Source of the DNA: an uncultured Prevotella sp.
GTDB taxonomy: Bacteria > Bacteroidota > Bacteroidia > Bacteroidales > Bacteroidaceae
Length of the DNA: 20,734 nucleotides
Reading direction: 5' to 3'
Assembly (NCBI GenBank): GCA_937901345.1
Contig: CALCHM010000139.1
Coordinates: 1 to 20,734 of the forward strand
A program made the translations under genes and the position numbers. Below are positions 1-7,992 of the stretch, one piece after another. The notes beneath the pieces are model-generated. The model ran no database searches. It worked only from the letters and a program-made list of their open reading frames with translations, and was not told where the DNA came from. Position 1 is the first letter of the stretch; each line of letters starts with the position of its first letter.

Positions 1-23
1 GACTCGGGACACGACCTCGCAGA

Positions 24-193
24 CTGAAAAGGTCCGCTCCCGATGTGGGACGGGGATAAAAACGGACAAAAAGGTGGTCTCCCGACTTGGAGGGTTCTGA
101 AAAATGCTCGCTGGGGTCCCGCTGGCATTTTTTTAGCCCTCAGAAATGCTCGCGACTCACTCGTAGGGCACTGAAAATGTTTTCATTTTTCAG
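24..193. repeat. Degenerate short repeats at the left edge
   Basis: There is no plausible gene between 1 and 476. Within 24-193 a loose module recurs: an A-rich start like CTGAAAA, then GCTCnCG or CTCCCGA, then a GGG cluster. Copies begin near 24, 65, 97, 141 and 171, with spacing of roughly 30-40 bp. Two stem-loops are embedded: AAAAATGC (100-107) against GCATTTTT (125-132), and CTGAAAATG (171-179) against CATTTTTCAG (184-193) with one bulged A. The first is followed by T residues on the plus strand and could be the terminator of a gene lying left of the window. The copies are too diverged to call a formal tandem repeat. Confidence 0.35.
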
Positions 194-271
194 ATATTGA
201 TGTCTGGTAAACACCTCTAATTCTATATAAAGTTGTTTGAATGGTATAAGTCCCACAACTTGGATGATTCC

Positions 272-358
272 CCTGAACCAAAGGTCGCAGGCCGAAGGGT
301 AAAGCAAAGGGGATAACTTGGCCTTTGCCTTCCGTTGGTCAGCGACCTTTGGTTCAGG
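272..358. repeat. Long palindromic element with 17-bp perfect inverted ends
   Basis: Positions 272-288 are an exact reverse complement of 342-358 (17 bp). The interior continues the fold: GCAAAGG (304-310) pairs with CCTTTGC (322-328), and GAAGG (294-298) with CCTTC (328-332, sharing one base). The whole 87 nt can form one interrupted hairpin. It is flanked by imperfect direct repeats about 176 bp apart: CTGG, ACACC, then AATTcTATATAAA (204-231) and AATTtTATATAAA (381-407). Short ORFs on both strands here are by-products of the palindrome. It resembles a dispersed intergenic palindromic repeat, but no second copy is present in this window to prove that. Confidence 0.6.
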
Positions 359-411
359 CCGTTACTTCTCGAAAACTTTACTGGACACCAATAGAATTTT
401 ATATAAAACAA

Positions 412-447
412 CAGGGTGTGTCAAAACTCGCATTTTGACACACCCTG
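412..447 (-). terminator. Rho-independent terminator of alaS
   Basis: A perfect 15-bp stem (412-426 with 433-447) closes a 6-nt loop. It lies 30 nt beyond the alaS stop codon. Read on the minus strand it is followed by TTGTTTTAT. This is the expected end of the alaS transcript. Confidence 0.85.
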
Positions 448-476
448 GTCTTATTGATGGGGTTAATGGACTTATA

Positions 477-3101
477 TTAAGCCAAAGCCATTTCGAGAAC
501 CTTTTCTACTGCAGCATCAAGTCCTGCAACGTCCTTACCACCTGCTGTTGCAAAGTGAGGCGCACCACCGCCACCACCCTTGATGAGTTTTGCGGCTTCA
601 CGTACGAGATTGCCCGCATGGAGATTCTTCTCTGCAATGAGGTTCTTTGAAATCATCACTGTGAGCAAGGGTTTTTCATCGTAACTTGTACCCAATACGC
701 AGAGCATATTGTCGGGCATGATGCCAGAGAGTTGGAAGGCAATGTCCTTTGCTCCTTCGGGAGTTACAAATCCAGGCATAACGGCCTTAACAACCTTCAC
801 GTCGCCCATTTGTTCCACCTTTTCAATGAGTTTTTCGCGCAATTGGAGGAGGCGCTCCTTCATCTGTGCTTCAACTTGCTTGCGGAGTTCGGCATTTTCA
901 TCAAGTGTCTTCTTCAGCGCTGCAACTACGTCCTTAGCGTTGAGGAATTGACGGATGCCGTTGAGCATGTCTTGTTGTGCATAAAGACTTTCTTCAGCCG
1001 CAGCACCCGTGATAGCTTCGATGCGGCGAACACCTGCTGCCACACTGCTTTCGGAGATGATGCGTACGAAACCGAGGCAACCTGTGCTCTTGGCATGGCA
1101 ACCACCACAGAATTCTACGCTATCGCCAAACTGAACTACGCGAACGCGGTCGCCATACTTTTCGCCAAAGAGGGCAATGGCGCCGAGTTGCTTTGCATCT
1201 TCAATTGCCATATCGCGGTGGTCCTGAAGGGGAAGGTTTTCGCGAATGCGACGGTTTACGATACGTTCTACTTCACGAAGTTCTTCGGCAGTAACCTTCT
1301 GGAAGTGTGAGAAGTCGAAGCGGAGATAGTCGGGTGTAACGAGCGAACCCTTCTGCTCTACGTGCGTACCGAGCACTTCGCGGAAGGCTTGGTCGATAAG
1401 GTGGGTTGCTGTGTGGTTAGCTTCACAAGCGCGGCGTGCTTCAACGTCTACACATGCCATGAACTCTGCTGCAGGATCCTTGGGGAGTTGCTTGGTGATA
1501 TGGATAGGGAGATTGTTCTCGCGCTTTGTGTCAATAATAGTGATGGTTTCAGCTTCATTGCAGAGCACACCCTTATCGCCAACCTGACCACCCATCTCTG
1601 CGTAGAAGGGAGTGGTGTCAAGCACGAGTTCGAAGAACTTCTGCTTCTTCTGTTCTACTTCACGATAGCGAAGGATGCGGCAAGTGTGTTCCGTTACGTC
1701 CCAACCCTTGAAAGTAGTTTCGCCTTCAGCGAGCACTACCCAGTCACCTGTTTCAACAGCAGCGGCGTTACGTGCGCGCTGTTTCTGTTCTTCCATCTTC
1801 TCTGTGAACTTCGCTTCGTCAACGGTAAGTCCCTGTTCGCTACAAATGAGCTGTGTGAGGTCGAGGGGGAAACCATAGGTGTCGAAAAGGGTAAATGCCT
1901 TTTCACCATCGAGAACGGTGTTGCCCGCCTTCTTCGTTTCAGCAATGAGTGATTCGAGGAGGTTGATACCTGTAGCGAGTGTGCGGAGGAAACTTTCTTC
2001 TTCTTCCTTCATTACGCGAGAGATGAGCGTTTCTTGAGCTGTGAGTTCGGGGTAAACCTCGCCCATTTCAGCAACAAGTGTAGGAATGAGTTTGTACATA
2101 AACGCTTCGCGCTGACCTAAGAAGGTGTAAGCGTAGCGAACGGCACGGCGAAGAATGCGACGAATCACATAACCCGCCTTAGCATTTGAAGGCAACTGAC
2201 CGTCAGCGATAGAGAACGAAATGGTACGGAGGTGGTCGGCAATAACACGCATCGCAACGTCAACCTTTTCGTCCTTGCCATAAGTATAACCTGAGTATTC
2301 GCCAATCTTCTTAATAATGGGTTGGAATACGTCTGTGTCATAGTTAGAACGTACGCCCTGCATCACCATGCAAAGACGTTCGAAGCCCATACCCGTGTCA
2401 ATAACCTTTGCGGGAAGTCCTTCGAGCGAACCGTCTGCTTTGCGGTTATACTGCATGAACACGAGGTTCCAAATTTCAATCACCTGAGGATTGTCCTTAT
2501 TCACGAGCGATGCACCGGGAACCTTTGCCTTTTCTTCTTCAGGGCGGATGTCGATGTGGATTTCAGAACAGGGACCGCAGGGACCTGTGTCGCCCATTTC
2601 CCAGAAGTTGTCCTTCTTGTTACCATTAATAATATGGTCGGGTGTGAAATACTTAGACCAGATTTCCGCAGCTTCGTCGTCGCGACTAAGTCCATCGTCA
2701 GCAGCGCCTTCAAAAACAGTAACGTAGAGATTCTTGGGGTCAATGCCGAGCGTGTTTACAAGAAACTCGTAAGCCCAAGTAATCGCTTCCTTCTTGAAAT
2801 AATCTCCGAAACTCCAGTTACCAAGCATTTCAAACATGGTGTGGTGGTAGGTGTCGTGACCAACTTCTTCAAGGTCGTTGTGCTTACCGCTAACACGCAA
2901 ACACTTTTGAGAGTCAGCCTTACGGCGGCACTTGGGTTCGCGATTGCCAAGGATGATGTCCTTAAACTGGTTCATCCCTGCATTCGTAAACATGAGTGTG
3001 GGGTCATCCTTAATAACCATGGGAGCAGAGGGCACAATGAGGTGGCCTTGCTGCTCAAAAAACTTCTTATACGATTCGCGTATTTCTTTTGCAGTCATCA
3101 T
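477..3101 (-). CDS. alaS: Alanyl-tRNA synthetase
   Basis: Charges tRNA-Ala with alanine in the cytoplasm and hydrolyses mischarged Ser/Gly-tRNA. The protein is 874 aa from the start chosen here, the usual AlaRS length. I use the ATG at 3101 because it gives MMTAKEIRES, as in Bacteroidetes AlaRS; the open frame extends 25 codons further upstream without family similarity, and the next Met (3098) is also possible. The N-terminal class II catalytic core is visible, with HDTYHHTMFEMLGNWSFGDY at residues 82-101. The editing domain has HTATH (H563, H567) and CGGCH (C665, H669), which matches the four metal ligands of E. coli AlaRS almost number for number. The C-terminal DHHA1 region ends in a glycine-rich stretch before APHFATAGGKD. 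It lies 123 nt downstream of the kinase gene, separated by a hairpin, and ends at a strong terminator. I see no clear dedicated promoter. Confidence 0.98.
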   Translation of the reverse strand: MMTAKEIRESYKKFFEQQGHLIVPSAPMVIKDDPTLMFTNAGMNQFKDIILGNREPKCRRKADSQKCLRVSGKHNDLEEVGHDTYHHTMFEMLGNWSFGDYFKKEAITWAYEFLVNTLGIDPKNLYVTVFEGAADDGLSRDDEAAEIWSKYFTPDHIINGNKKDNFWEMGDTGPCGPCSEIHIDIRPEEEKAKVPGASLVNKDNPQVIEIWNLVFMQYNRKADGSLEGLPAKVIDTGMGFERLCMVMQGVRSNYDTDVFQPIIKKIGEYSGYTYGKDEKVDVAMRVIADHLRTISFSIADGQLPSNAKAGYVIRRILRRAVRYAYTFLGQREAFMYKLIPTLVAEMGEVYPELTAQETLISRVMKEEEESFLRTLATGINLLESLIAETKKAGNTVLDGEKAFTLFDTYGFPLDLTQLICSEQGLTVDEAKFTEKMEEQKQRARNAAAVETGDWVVLAEGETTFKGWDVTEHTCRILRYREVEQKKQKFFELVLDTTPFYAEMGGQVGDKGVLCNEAETITIIDTKRENNLPIHITKQLPKDPAAEFMACVDVEARRACEANHTATHLIDQAFREVLGTHVEQKGSLVTPDYLRFDFSHFQKVTAEELREVERIVNRRIRENLPLQDHRDMAIEDAKQLGAIALFGEKYGDRVRVVQFGDSVEFCGGCHAKSTGCLGFVRIISESSVAAGVRRIEAITGAAAEESLYAQQDMLNGIRQFLNAKDVVAALKKTLDENAELRKQVEAQMKERLLQLREKLIEKVEQMGDVKVVKAVMPGFVTPEGAKDIAFQLSGIMPDNMLCVLGTSYDEKPLLTVMISKNLIAEKNLHAGNLVREAAKLIKGGGGGAPHFATAGGKDVAGLDAAVEKVLEMALA

Positions 3102-3164
3102 AATGATATCTTGTATAGTTTTAATTCTGGATGTAATAAATTTCTGTTGATATTTTGCATACAA

Positions 3165-3204
3165 AGGCAGAGCCACGAGTGCTCTTCAGCATCAGGCTCT
3201 GCCT
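3165..3204 (-). terminator. Hairpin terminator after the Wzc-type kinase gene
   Basis: A perfect 10-bp stem (3165-3174 with 3195-3204) has a partly paired interior: GA(G)TGCT against AGCATC. It lies 20 nt after the kinase stop. On the minus strand it is followed by TTTG rather than a long T run, so it may be a weak or leaky terminator that lets some transcription reach alaS. Confidence 0.55.
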
Positions 3205-3224
3205 CTATGTTTCAGAATAAAAGG

Positions 3225-5687
3225 TTACTTCTTGCTAAAGATTCTTTTCTTTTTCTTATTCATTCTGTCAAAATCTTGACCATAACCATAACCATAAGAG
3301 TAACCGTAACCATATCCGTAACCATAACTCTTACGCAAGTCAACATCGTTAAGGATAATTGCCATGTTACGCAACTTCTTTTCGTGACTCAAGCGATCCA
3401 ACTGTGGGAGGAATGTGATTTCTTCCACACCCATACGAATAACAAAGAGCGTGAGGTCTGCTATACGGTCAACAATGCTAGCGTCAGCCACAGAGATAAC
3501 AGGAGTTGTATCAATTACGATATAGTCGTAAGTCTGCTTAGCTTCTTCAATAAGTTCTTCAAGACGTGTAGACATCAACAATTCTGTGGGGTTGGGAGGT
3601 ATGACACCGCATGGTAAGAAGTCAACTCCAGCATGAATCTTGTCTGCTTGTACGTAACTTGCAAGACTCTTAGTTCCCATATCTTCATTGAGGTATGAAG
3701 TCAATCCATTACGCTTGGGATTTGAGAGTGTGCGACTGATTGAACGCTTGCGGATGTCTGCATCAATAACAAGCACCTTCTTTCCAGTCAAACTCAATAC
3801 GGTTGCCAGATTCTTAGACGTAAATGACTTACCTTGGTGAGGAGTACTTGACGTAATCACAAACACTTTCGCATTATGACGGAGGAAGTCAATCTGATAG
3901 CGCAACACTCTGAATGCTTCAGAAATTGTAGAGTCATGTGAAATGTCTGCAATTGTTTGTGTATCCACGTAATTGTCCCACTTAGGAATTTCACCCACAA
4001 TAGGTACATCTGTTGCCTTTTCAACATCCAAACGACGTTTAACCTTCGTATTAAATTGCTCAAGCAAGAAGATAATTCCTGCGGGAATCAGCAAACCAAT
4101 AATGAAGGCAGCAAACATAATGATTGAACTTCTGGGACTTACAGGAGAACCTGTGCTCATAGGTTCTTCTACAAGACGCACGTTCGCTTCTTCGATAGCC
4201 AATTGAAGAGCTACTTCTTCACGCTTGTTCAAAAGGAACGTGTAGAGCGCTTCCTTCAATGCCTTTTGGCGTTCGATATCAATCGCCTGACGTTGCTTTT
4301 CAGGAAGACTATTCACTCGTGCATTCACTCTATACTGCTGGCGACGTGCATCCTTCAACTGAAGTTCGAGTGCCTTGATATTACTATCCAAACCAGCCTT
4401 GATAGAGGTGCTTAATGCCACAATTCTGCGATTAATTTCACGAACGTGAGGAGCATCTTCAGAAGAGTTGTCCGAACGGCGTGCACGTTCAAGTACCAAC
4501 TTGTTATACTCAGCAATCTGTGACGCCAATGCGCTACTTGCTTGTCCCAAACCGCCCATAACAGGAATGGGTTGGTCGTTTGCTGAGTGCTCAATCAAAT
4601 AATCGGTAAGATATTTTGATACTTCAAGTTCGGTTTCTAATGCGAGCATCTGCTTACGCGCCTCGTTTGTTTCAGCAAGATATGCAGACGCATCCATCTT
4701 GAGGTCTACGAGGTTGTTGCTCTCCATGAACGTTTCGTAAGAATCTTCAACGGCTGAAAGTTCTTTAGAGATCAGTGCAATTCTGCTTCCAATGAAGTCA
4801 GCAGTGCTTTGTGCTACACGATTCTTGTATTCAACGGCATCTCGCTTGTAGGCTTGGAAGATTTCGTTGATAATGTCGTTAGCACGACTTACGTTGTTGT
4901 CGCTGCATGTTAACACAATCAAAGAACTTTCCTTGTCAAATTCAGAAGCTACCAAACGGGCACAATATGCAAGCGTTGCACTTGTCTTGCTCGTGCGACT
5001 CACGGTCACTTCACACTGATTGAACTCACCGTCTTCGCCTTCCAATGCTGCAAAGTTTTCTTCATGCTTTACCAAAGTAAGCGCACCAACGGGTGTTACA
5101 AGAGGCAAACTGAAATCTCCAACAAGAACATCGCTGAACTCTGCGGGTTCCTTTGCTCCTTCATAAAGAGCGGTCAAATTTGTCAATTGATACTGAAGAC
5201 TATCAAGAACCTTGACATCGAAACTAACGAATTGAGGCACTGAGTCAGAGAATTCAACGAAGAAGGGAGTTGACTTATACAATGAACGAGAATGAAGTGA
5301 TTCTGCGATAGCATATTCAACATTCAAATCAAGACTATCCACGACGCGCTGCATCAGGCGACGTGAAGTCAGTACAAACATTTCATTCTTCAGATTGTCA
5401 CCAACACTGATACCATTCAACTCTAACAAAGAACCCATATTGCCACGGGCACGACTGTTCATGCCGCTCATGCCTGAGGGATCCATGTTTTCAATGAGCA
5501 TCACGGCTTGGCTTTGATACGTGCGAGGTTGTTTTTGTAAGTACACATACCCCACAACAAAGCAGACAATAACTGAAAGCACAAACCACTTCCAATGCAT
5601 TTTGAGGTGTCCGTAACAAATCTTCAACAAATCTGTGAATTGCAAGTCGTTTTCCTCCTCAACAAAATTCTTCTTGTTGTTTTCCAT
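3225..5687 (-). CDS. Wzc-type polysaccharide co-polymerase / bacterial tyrosine kinase
   Basis: Inner-membrane protein of 820 aa joining a Wzz chain-length domain to a BY-kinase domain; such proteins control polymerisation and export of capsule or exopolysaccharide. Two membrane segments, about 33-50 and 521-543, bracket a large periplasmic region with coiled-coil-like helices at about 300-500. The cytoplasmic kinase has Walker A (SSTPHQGKS, 613-621), Walker A' (VLVIDADIRK, 638-647) and Walker B (IVIDTTP, 723-729). The tail carries eight tyrosines in alternation with Gly/Ser (Y788 to Y802), the classic autophosphorylation cluster, then a Lys-rich end. The Walker A loop has PHQGK, where many family members have PGEGK or PGSGK. 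No glycosyltransferase, Wza, Wzx or Wzy gene is adjacent, so it is an orphan in this window. It is transcribed divergently from the asparaginase gene, and its likely promoter is at 5752-5759. Confidence 0.95.
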   Translation of the reverse strand: MENNKKNFVEEENDLQFTDLLKICYGHLKMHWKWFVLSVIVCFVVGYVYLQKQPRTYQSQAVMLIENMDPSGMSGMNSRARGNMGSLLELNGISVGDNLKNEMFVLTSRRLMQRVVDSLDLNVEYAIAESLHSRSLYKSTPFFVEFSDSVPQFVSFDVKVLDSLQYQLTNLTALYEGAKEPAEFSDVLVGDFSLPLVTPVGALTLVKHEENFAALEGEDGEFNQCEVTVSRTSKTSATLAYCARLVASEFDKESSLIVLTCSDNNVSRANDIINEIFQAYKRDAVEYKNRVAQSTADFIGSRIALISKELSAVEDSYETFMESNNLVDLKMDASAYLAETNEARKQMLALETELEVSKYLTDYLIEHSANDQPIPVMGGLGQASSALASQIAEYNKLVLERARRSDNSSEDAPHVREINRRIVALSTSIKAGLDSNIKALELQLKDARRQQYRVNARVNSLPEKQRQAIDIERQKALKEALYTFLLNKREEVALQLAIEEANVRLVEEPMSTGSPVSPRSSIIMFAAFIIGLLIPAGIIFLLEQFNTKVKRRLDVEKATDVPIVGEIPKWDNYVDTQTIADISHDSTISEAFRVLRYQIDFLRHNAKVFVITSSTPHQGKSFTSKNLATVLSLTGKKVLVIDADIRKRSISRTLSNPKRNGLTSYLNEDMGTKSLASYVQADKIHAGVDFLPCGVIPPNPTELLMSTRLEELIEEAKQTYDYIVIDTTPVISVADASIVDRIADLTLFVIRMGVEEITFLPQLDRLSHEKKLRNMAIILNDVDLRKSYGYGYGYGYSYGYGYGQDFDRMNKKKKRIFSKK
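3282..3326 (-). repeat. Hexanucleotide repeat coding the tyrosine cluster
   Basis: The codons for Y788-Y802 form a near-tandem hexamer array, TATGGT/TACGGT on the coding strand, giving alternating Tyr-Gly with one Ser. Because the unit is two codons, gain or loss of units keeps the frame and changes only the number of phosphorylatable tyrosines. Confidence 0.7.
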
Positions 5688-5751
5688 ATGATATTTGTAA
5701 TTATGTTTCTATGTATCAATTAAAAGGATATGCACAATCCGCATTCGCGGC

Positions 5752-5759
5752 AAAAGTAC
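5752..5759 (-). promoter_or_regulatory. -7 element of the Wzc-type kinase gene
   Basis: On the minus strand the sequence TACTTTTG fits the Bacteroidetes -7 consensus TAnnTTTG exactly. It would start a transcript near 5745 with a leader of about 58 nt before the ATG at 5687. No well-spaced -33 TTTG is evident. A small stem, CCGC/GCGG with an ATTC loop (5740-5751), sits at the predicted start of the transcript. Confidence 0.5.
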
Positions 5760-5832
5760 AAATAATTATCAACTTATAGGATATTTGAATTGTGAAAATC
5801 CCATAATGCACTTCAGATTGGTAAAAAAAAGT

Positions 5833-5840
5833 TAACTTTG
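5833..5840 (+). promoter_or_regulatory. -7 element of the asparaginase gene
   Basis: TAACTTTG matches TAnnTTTG exactly and lies 20 nt before the ATG. The only nearby TTG (5818-5820) is too close for ideal spacing. A transcript from here would have a leader of only about 15 nt, largely made of the hairpin at 5842-5859. Confidence 0.45.
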
Positions 5841-5841
5841 C

Positions 5842-5859
5842 AGCAGTTTTTCAACTGCT
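5842..5859 (+). promoter_or_regulatory. Stem-loop directly before the asparaginase start codon
   Basis: AGCAGTT (5842-5848) pairs perfectly with AACTGCT (5853-5859) around a TTTC loop, ending one base before the ATG at 5861. In an mRNA it would cover the ribosome docking region. In DNA it could also be a dyad overlapping the transcription start. Confidence 0.5.
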
Positions 5860-5860
5860 T

Positions 5861-6889
5861 ATGACATCTATACTTATAATTTACACTGGTGGTACTATCG
5901 GAATGATTGAGAATCCCGAAACTGGGGCGCTTGAAAATTTCGACATGGATCAGTTTCGCCACCACGTACCCGAGCTCAAGCGTTTCAACTTTAACATCGA
6001 TGCGATAACCTTTGAATCGCCTATCGATTCTTCTGATATGGAACCGCATTATTGGGTGAAAATTGCTAAGATGATAGACGAAAACTACGACCGTTACAAT
6101 GGTTTCGTTGTCCTTCATGGCACGGATACGATGGCATATACGGCGTCAGCGTTGAGTTTTATGCTTGAGAATCTGGGAAAACCTGTTATTGTTACGGGGT
6201 CACAATTGCCTATCGGTAAACTTCGAACAGATGGAAAGGAAAACCTTTTGACGTCTATAGAAATTGCCGCAGCTCGCAATGCGCAAGGCGAACCTATGGT
6301 GCCTGAAGTATGTATATTCTTCCAAAGTGCGTTGATGCGTGGCAATCGCACCACAAAAATCAATGCTGAAGGGTTTAATGCTTTTAGAAGTTACAACTTC
6401 CCTCCTTTGGCAAAAGCTGGAATTCATATCAAGTATGAGACACACTTGATTCGTCGACCAGATCCCAACAAACCATTTAAGGTGAACTATTTGTTGGACA
6501 ATCACGTAGTTTTCTTAACGCTTTTCCCAGGTATTCGTGAGGAGGTTGTTGACCTCATTCCTCAAGTTAAAGGATTGAAGGCTGTCATTCTTAAAACTTA
6601 TGGTGCTGGAAACGCTCCCCAACGTCCTTGGCTGGTTACACGCCTAAAGAGAATGACAGAACTGGGCATTATTGTCGTTAACATCACGCAATGCTCCAAG
6701 GGGCGTGTTGAAATGGGACTTTACGAAACGTCTCTCCAATTAATCGAATCGGGGGTATTGAATGGTTATGACTCTACGCCTGAAAGTATGATTACCAAAC
6801 TCATGTTCCTGCTTGGCAATAATTACTCTCGAGAAGAGATTGTCGGCATGATGAACCAGAGTTTACGTGGTGAAATCACAACAGATTAG
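5861..6889 (+). CDS. ansA: Type I (cytoplasmic) L-asparaginase
   Basis: Hydrolyses L-asparagine to aspartate and ammonia. The protein is 342 aa, typical of the family. The first catalytic threonine is in YTGGTIG near the N-terminus (T12 by analogy with the AnsA nucleophile). The second motif HGTDTM, with the Thr-Asp pair, is at residues 86-91. SSDM (57-60) supplies the substrate-binding serine and aspartate. There is no signal peptide, which favours the cytoplasmic type I enzyme over the periplasmic type II enzyme. It is followed after 60 nt by the acyltransferase gene with no visible promoter between, so the two are probably co-transcribed and end at the terminator near 7863-7908. Confidence 0.95.
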   Translation: MTSILIIYTGGTIGMIENPETGALENFDMDQFRHHVPELKRFNFNIDAITFESPIDSSDMEPHYWVKIAKMIDENYDRYNGFVVLHGTDTMAYTASALSFMLENLGKPVIVTGSQLPIGKLRTDGKENLLTSIEIAAARNAQGEPMVPEVCIFFQSALMRGNRTTKINAEGFNAFRSYNFPPLAKAGIHIKYETHLIRRPDPNKPFKVNYLLDNHVVFLTLFPGIREEVVDLIPQVKGLKAVILKTYGAGNAPQRPWLVTRLKRMTELGIIVVNITQCSKGRVEMGLYETSLQLIESGVLNGYDSTPESMITKLMFLLGNNYSREEIVGMMNQSLRGEITTD

Positions 6890-6949
6890 ATGGGTTAAAC
6901 ATTTTGGAGCGATGCAATGACCTTATTTCTCCAACTATCAGAATAAATC

Positions 6950-7810
6950 ATGAAGAAATCACTATTTCGACTCATCTCACGCCTGCCGTTTGGAGCGCTC
7001 TATGTGCTTTCAGATATCGTTTTTGGTGTGCTTTACTATATTGTGAAGTATCGCCGCCGTGTAGTGCGCATGAATCTCGAGAAGTCATTTCCTGAGAAGC
7101 CGGAAACTGAGTTGCGACAGATAGAGCGCGACTTTTATCATTTCCTCTGCGACTATGGTGTCGAATCGCTGAAATTGCTCACCATTAAACCTGAAGAAAT
7201 GATGCGCCACATGCAGTTTGAAAATTGTAAGGCTGTAGATAGCGCGTTAGACACTCACGACTTTGTCTTTGTTTATCTCGGGCATTATGGCAATTGGGAG
7301 TGGGTTTCTTCACTTCCGCTTTGGCTTCACCCTCGCACCACTCTCGGCGAACTCTATCGTCCGTTGAAGAATAAGACGATGGACGACCTTTTCATCGAAA
7401 TGCGTGAGCATCATGGTGCGAAATGCATCTCTAAGTATGATGCCTTACGCGAAATCATGCGTCTCAAAGCTGAAGGCAGAAAGAGTGTGATTGGTTTTGT
7501 TGCCGATCAAACTCCTCGTCCTGAAAATACGCATTTATGGATGGATTTCTTGCATCAAGACACGCCCATCTTCACGGGTACGGAACGTATTGCAAAAAAG
7601 GTCAACGCATCGGTGTTTTTCCTTGATATAAAACGAATTTCAAGAGGGCATTATTGTGGAACATTCAAACCTATAGCAGATGACCCTAAGGCATTTCCTG
7701 ATTTTAAAATCTCAGAAGTGTGTACACGCGAACTTGAAACGATGATTCAACGTCAACCGGCATACTGGTTGTGGTCACACAAACGTTGGAAACACAAGCG
7801 CACACAATAG
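6950..7810 (+). CDS. Lipid A biosynthesis (LpxL/HtrB-type) acyltransferase
   Basis: Transfers a secondary fatty acyl chain to lipid A precursor at the cytoplasmic face of the inner membrane. The protein is 286 aa, close to the usual 290-310. An N-terminal hydrophobic segment (about 13-33) is followed by the family's RVVRMNLEKSFP-type region. The catalytic HX4E motif is HYGNWE (H112, E117). Further family features are a basic RPLKNK stretch, ADQTP and the FTGTERIAKK region. The start ATG at 6950 gives a compact membrane anchor with no excess upstream sequence. Homologues in Bacteroidales act in penta-acylated lipid A synthesis; which position this enzyme acylates cannot be told from sequence. 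It may also handle other acyl-lipid substrates. Confidence 0.9.
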   Translation: MKKSLFRLISRLPFGALYVLSDIVFGVLYYIVKYRRRVVRMNLEKSFPEKPETELRQIERDFYHFLCDYGVESLKLLTIKPEEMMRHMQFENCKAVDSALDTHDFVFVYLGHYGNWEWVSSLPLWLHPRTTLGELYRPLKNKTMDDLFIEMREHHGAKCISKYDALREIMRLKAEGRKSVIGFVADQTPRPENTHLWMDFLHQDTPIFTGTERIAKKVNASVFFLDIKRISRGHYCGTFKPIADDPKAFPDFKISEVCTRELETMIQRQPAYWLWSHKRWKHKRTQ

Positions 7811-7862
7811 GTATGATGCCAAGTTTTATGATTGCCCTCGTAAACGTTGAAATAACAAAAAT

Positions 7863-7908
7863 AATGAATCCACATCGCTAAAAATGGTGATGTGGATTCA
7901 TTGTTTTT
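7863..7908 (+). terminator. Terminator of the asparaginase-acyltransferase pair
   Basis: A perfect 14-bp stem (7863-7876 with 7889-7902), extended by G-U and C-G pairs, is followed by GTTTTTGG. It lies about 50 nt after the acyltransferase stop. An AT-rich stem-loop (AAAATTT with AAATTTT, 7931-7952) follows with no T tail. Confidence 0.8.
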
Positions 7909-7992
7909 GGGGAACACCAATTCCTCTTCCAAAATTTTGCACTGCAAATTTTAAAAAGCACAATTAAAGTCCTTTATGTTATACCTCTGATG

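Noticed and set aside
318..650. A 110-codon plus-strand ORF and other small ORFs around 223-411
   Set aside because: They run through the palindromic element and into the antisense strand of alaS. The coding signal is explained by the inverted repeat and by alaS.
3162..3169. TGCCTTTG on the minus strand as an alaS promoter
   Set aside because: It has one mismatch to TAnnTTTG, overlaps the terminator stem and lacks a -33 element.
2322..3617. A 431-codon plus-strand ORF antisense to alaS and the kinase gene
   Set aside because: It spans the gap between two well-supported minus-strand genes and reads as a shadow frame, with no recognisable domain.
5718..5732. The 15-mer CAATTAAAAGGATAT is identical at 5718-5732 and 13911-13925, both near minus-strand promoters
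   Set aside because: The match sits downstream of one predicted start site and upstream of the other, so it has no shared position. A 15-bp AT-rich match within 20 kb can arise by chance.
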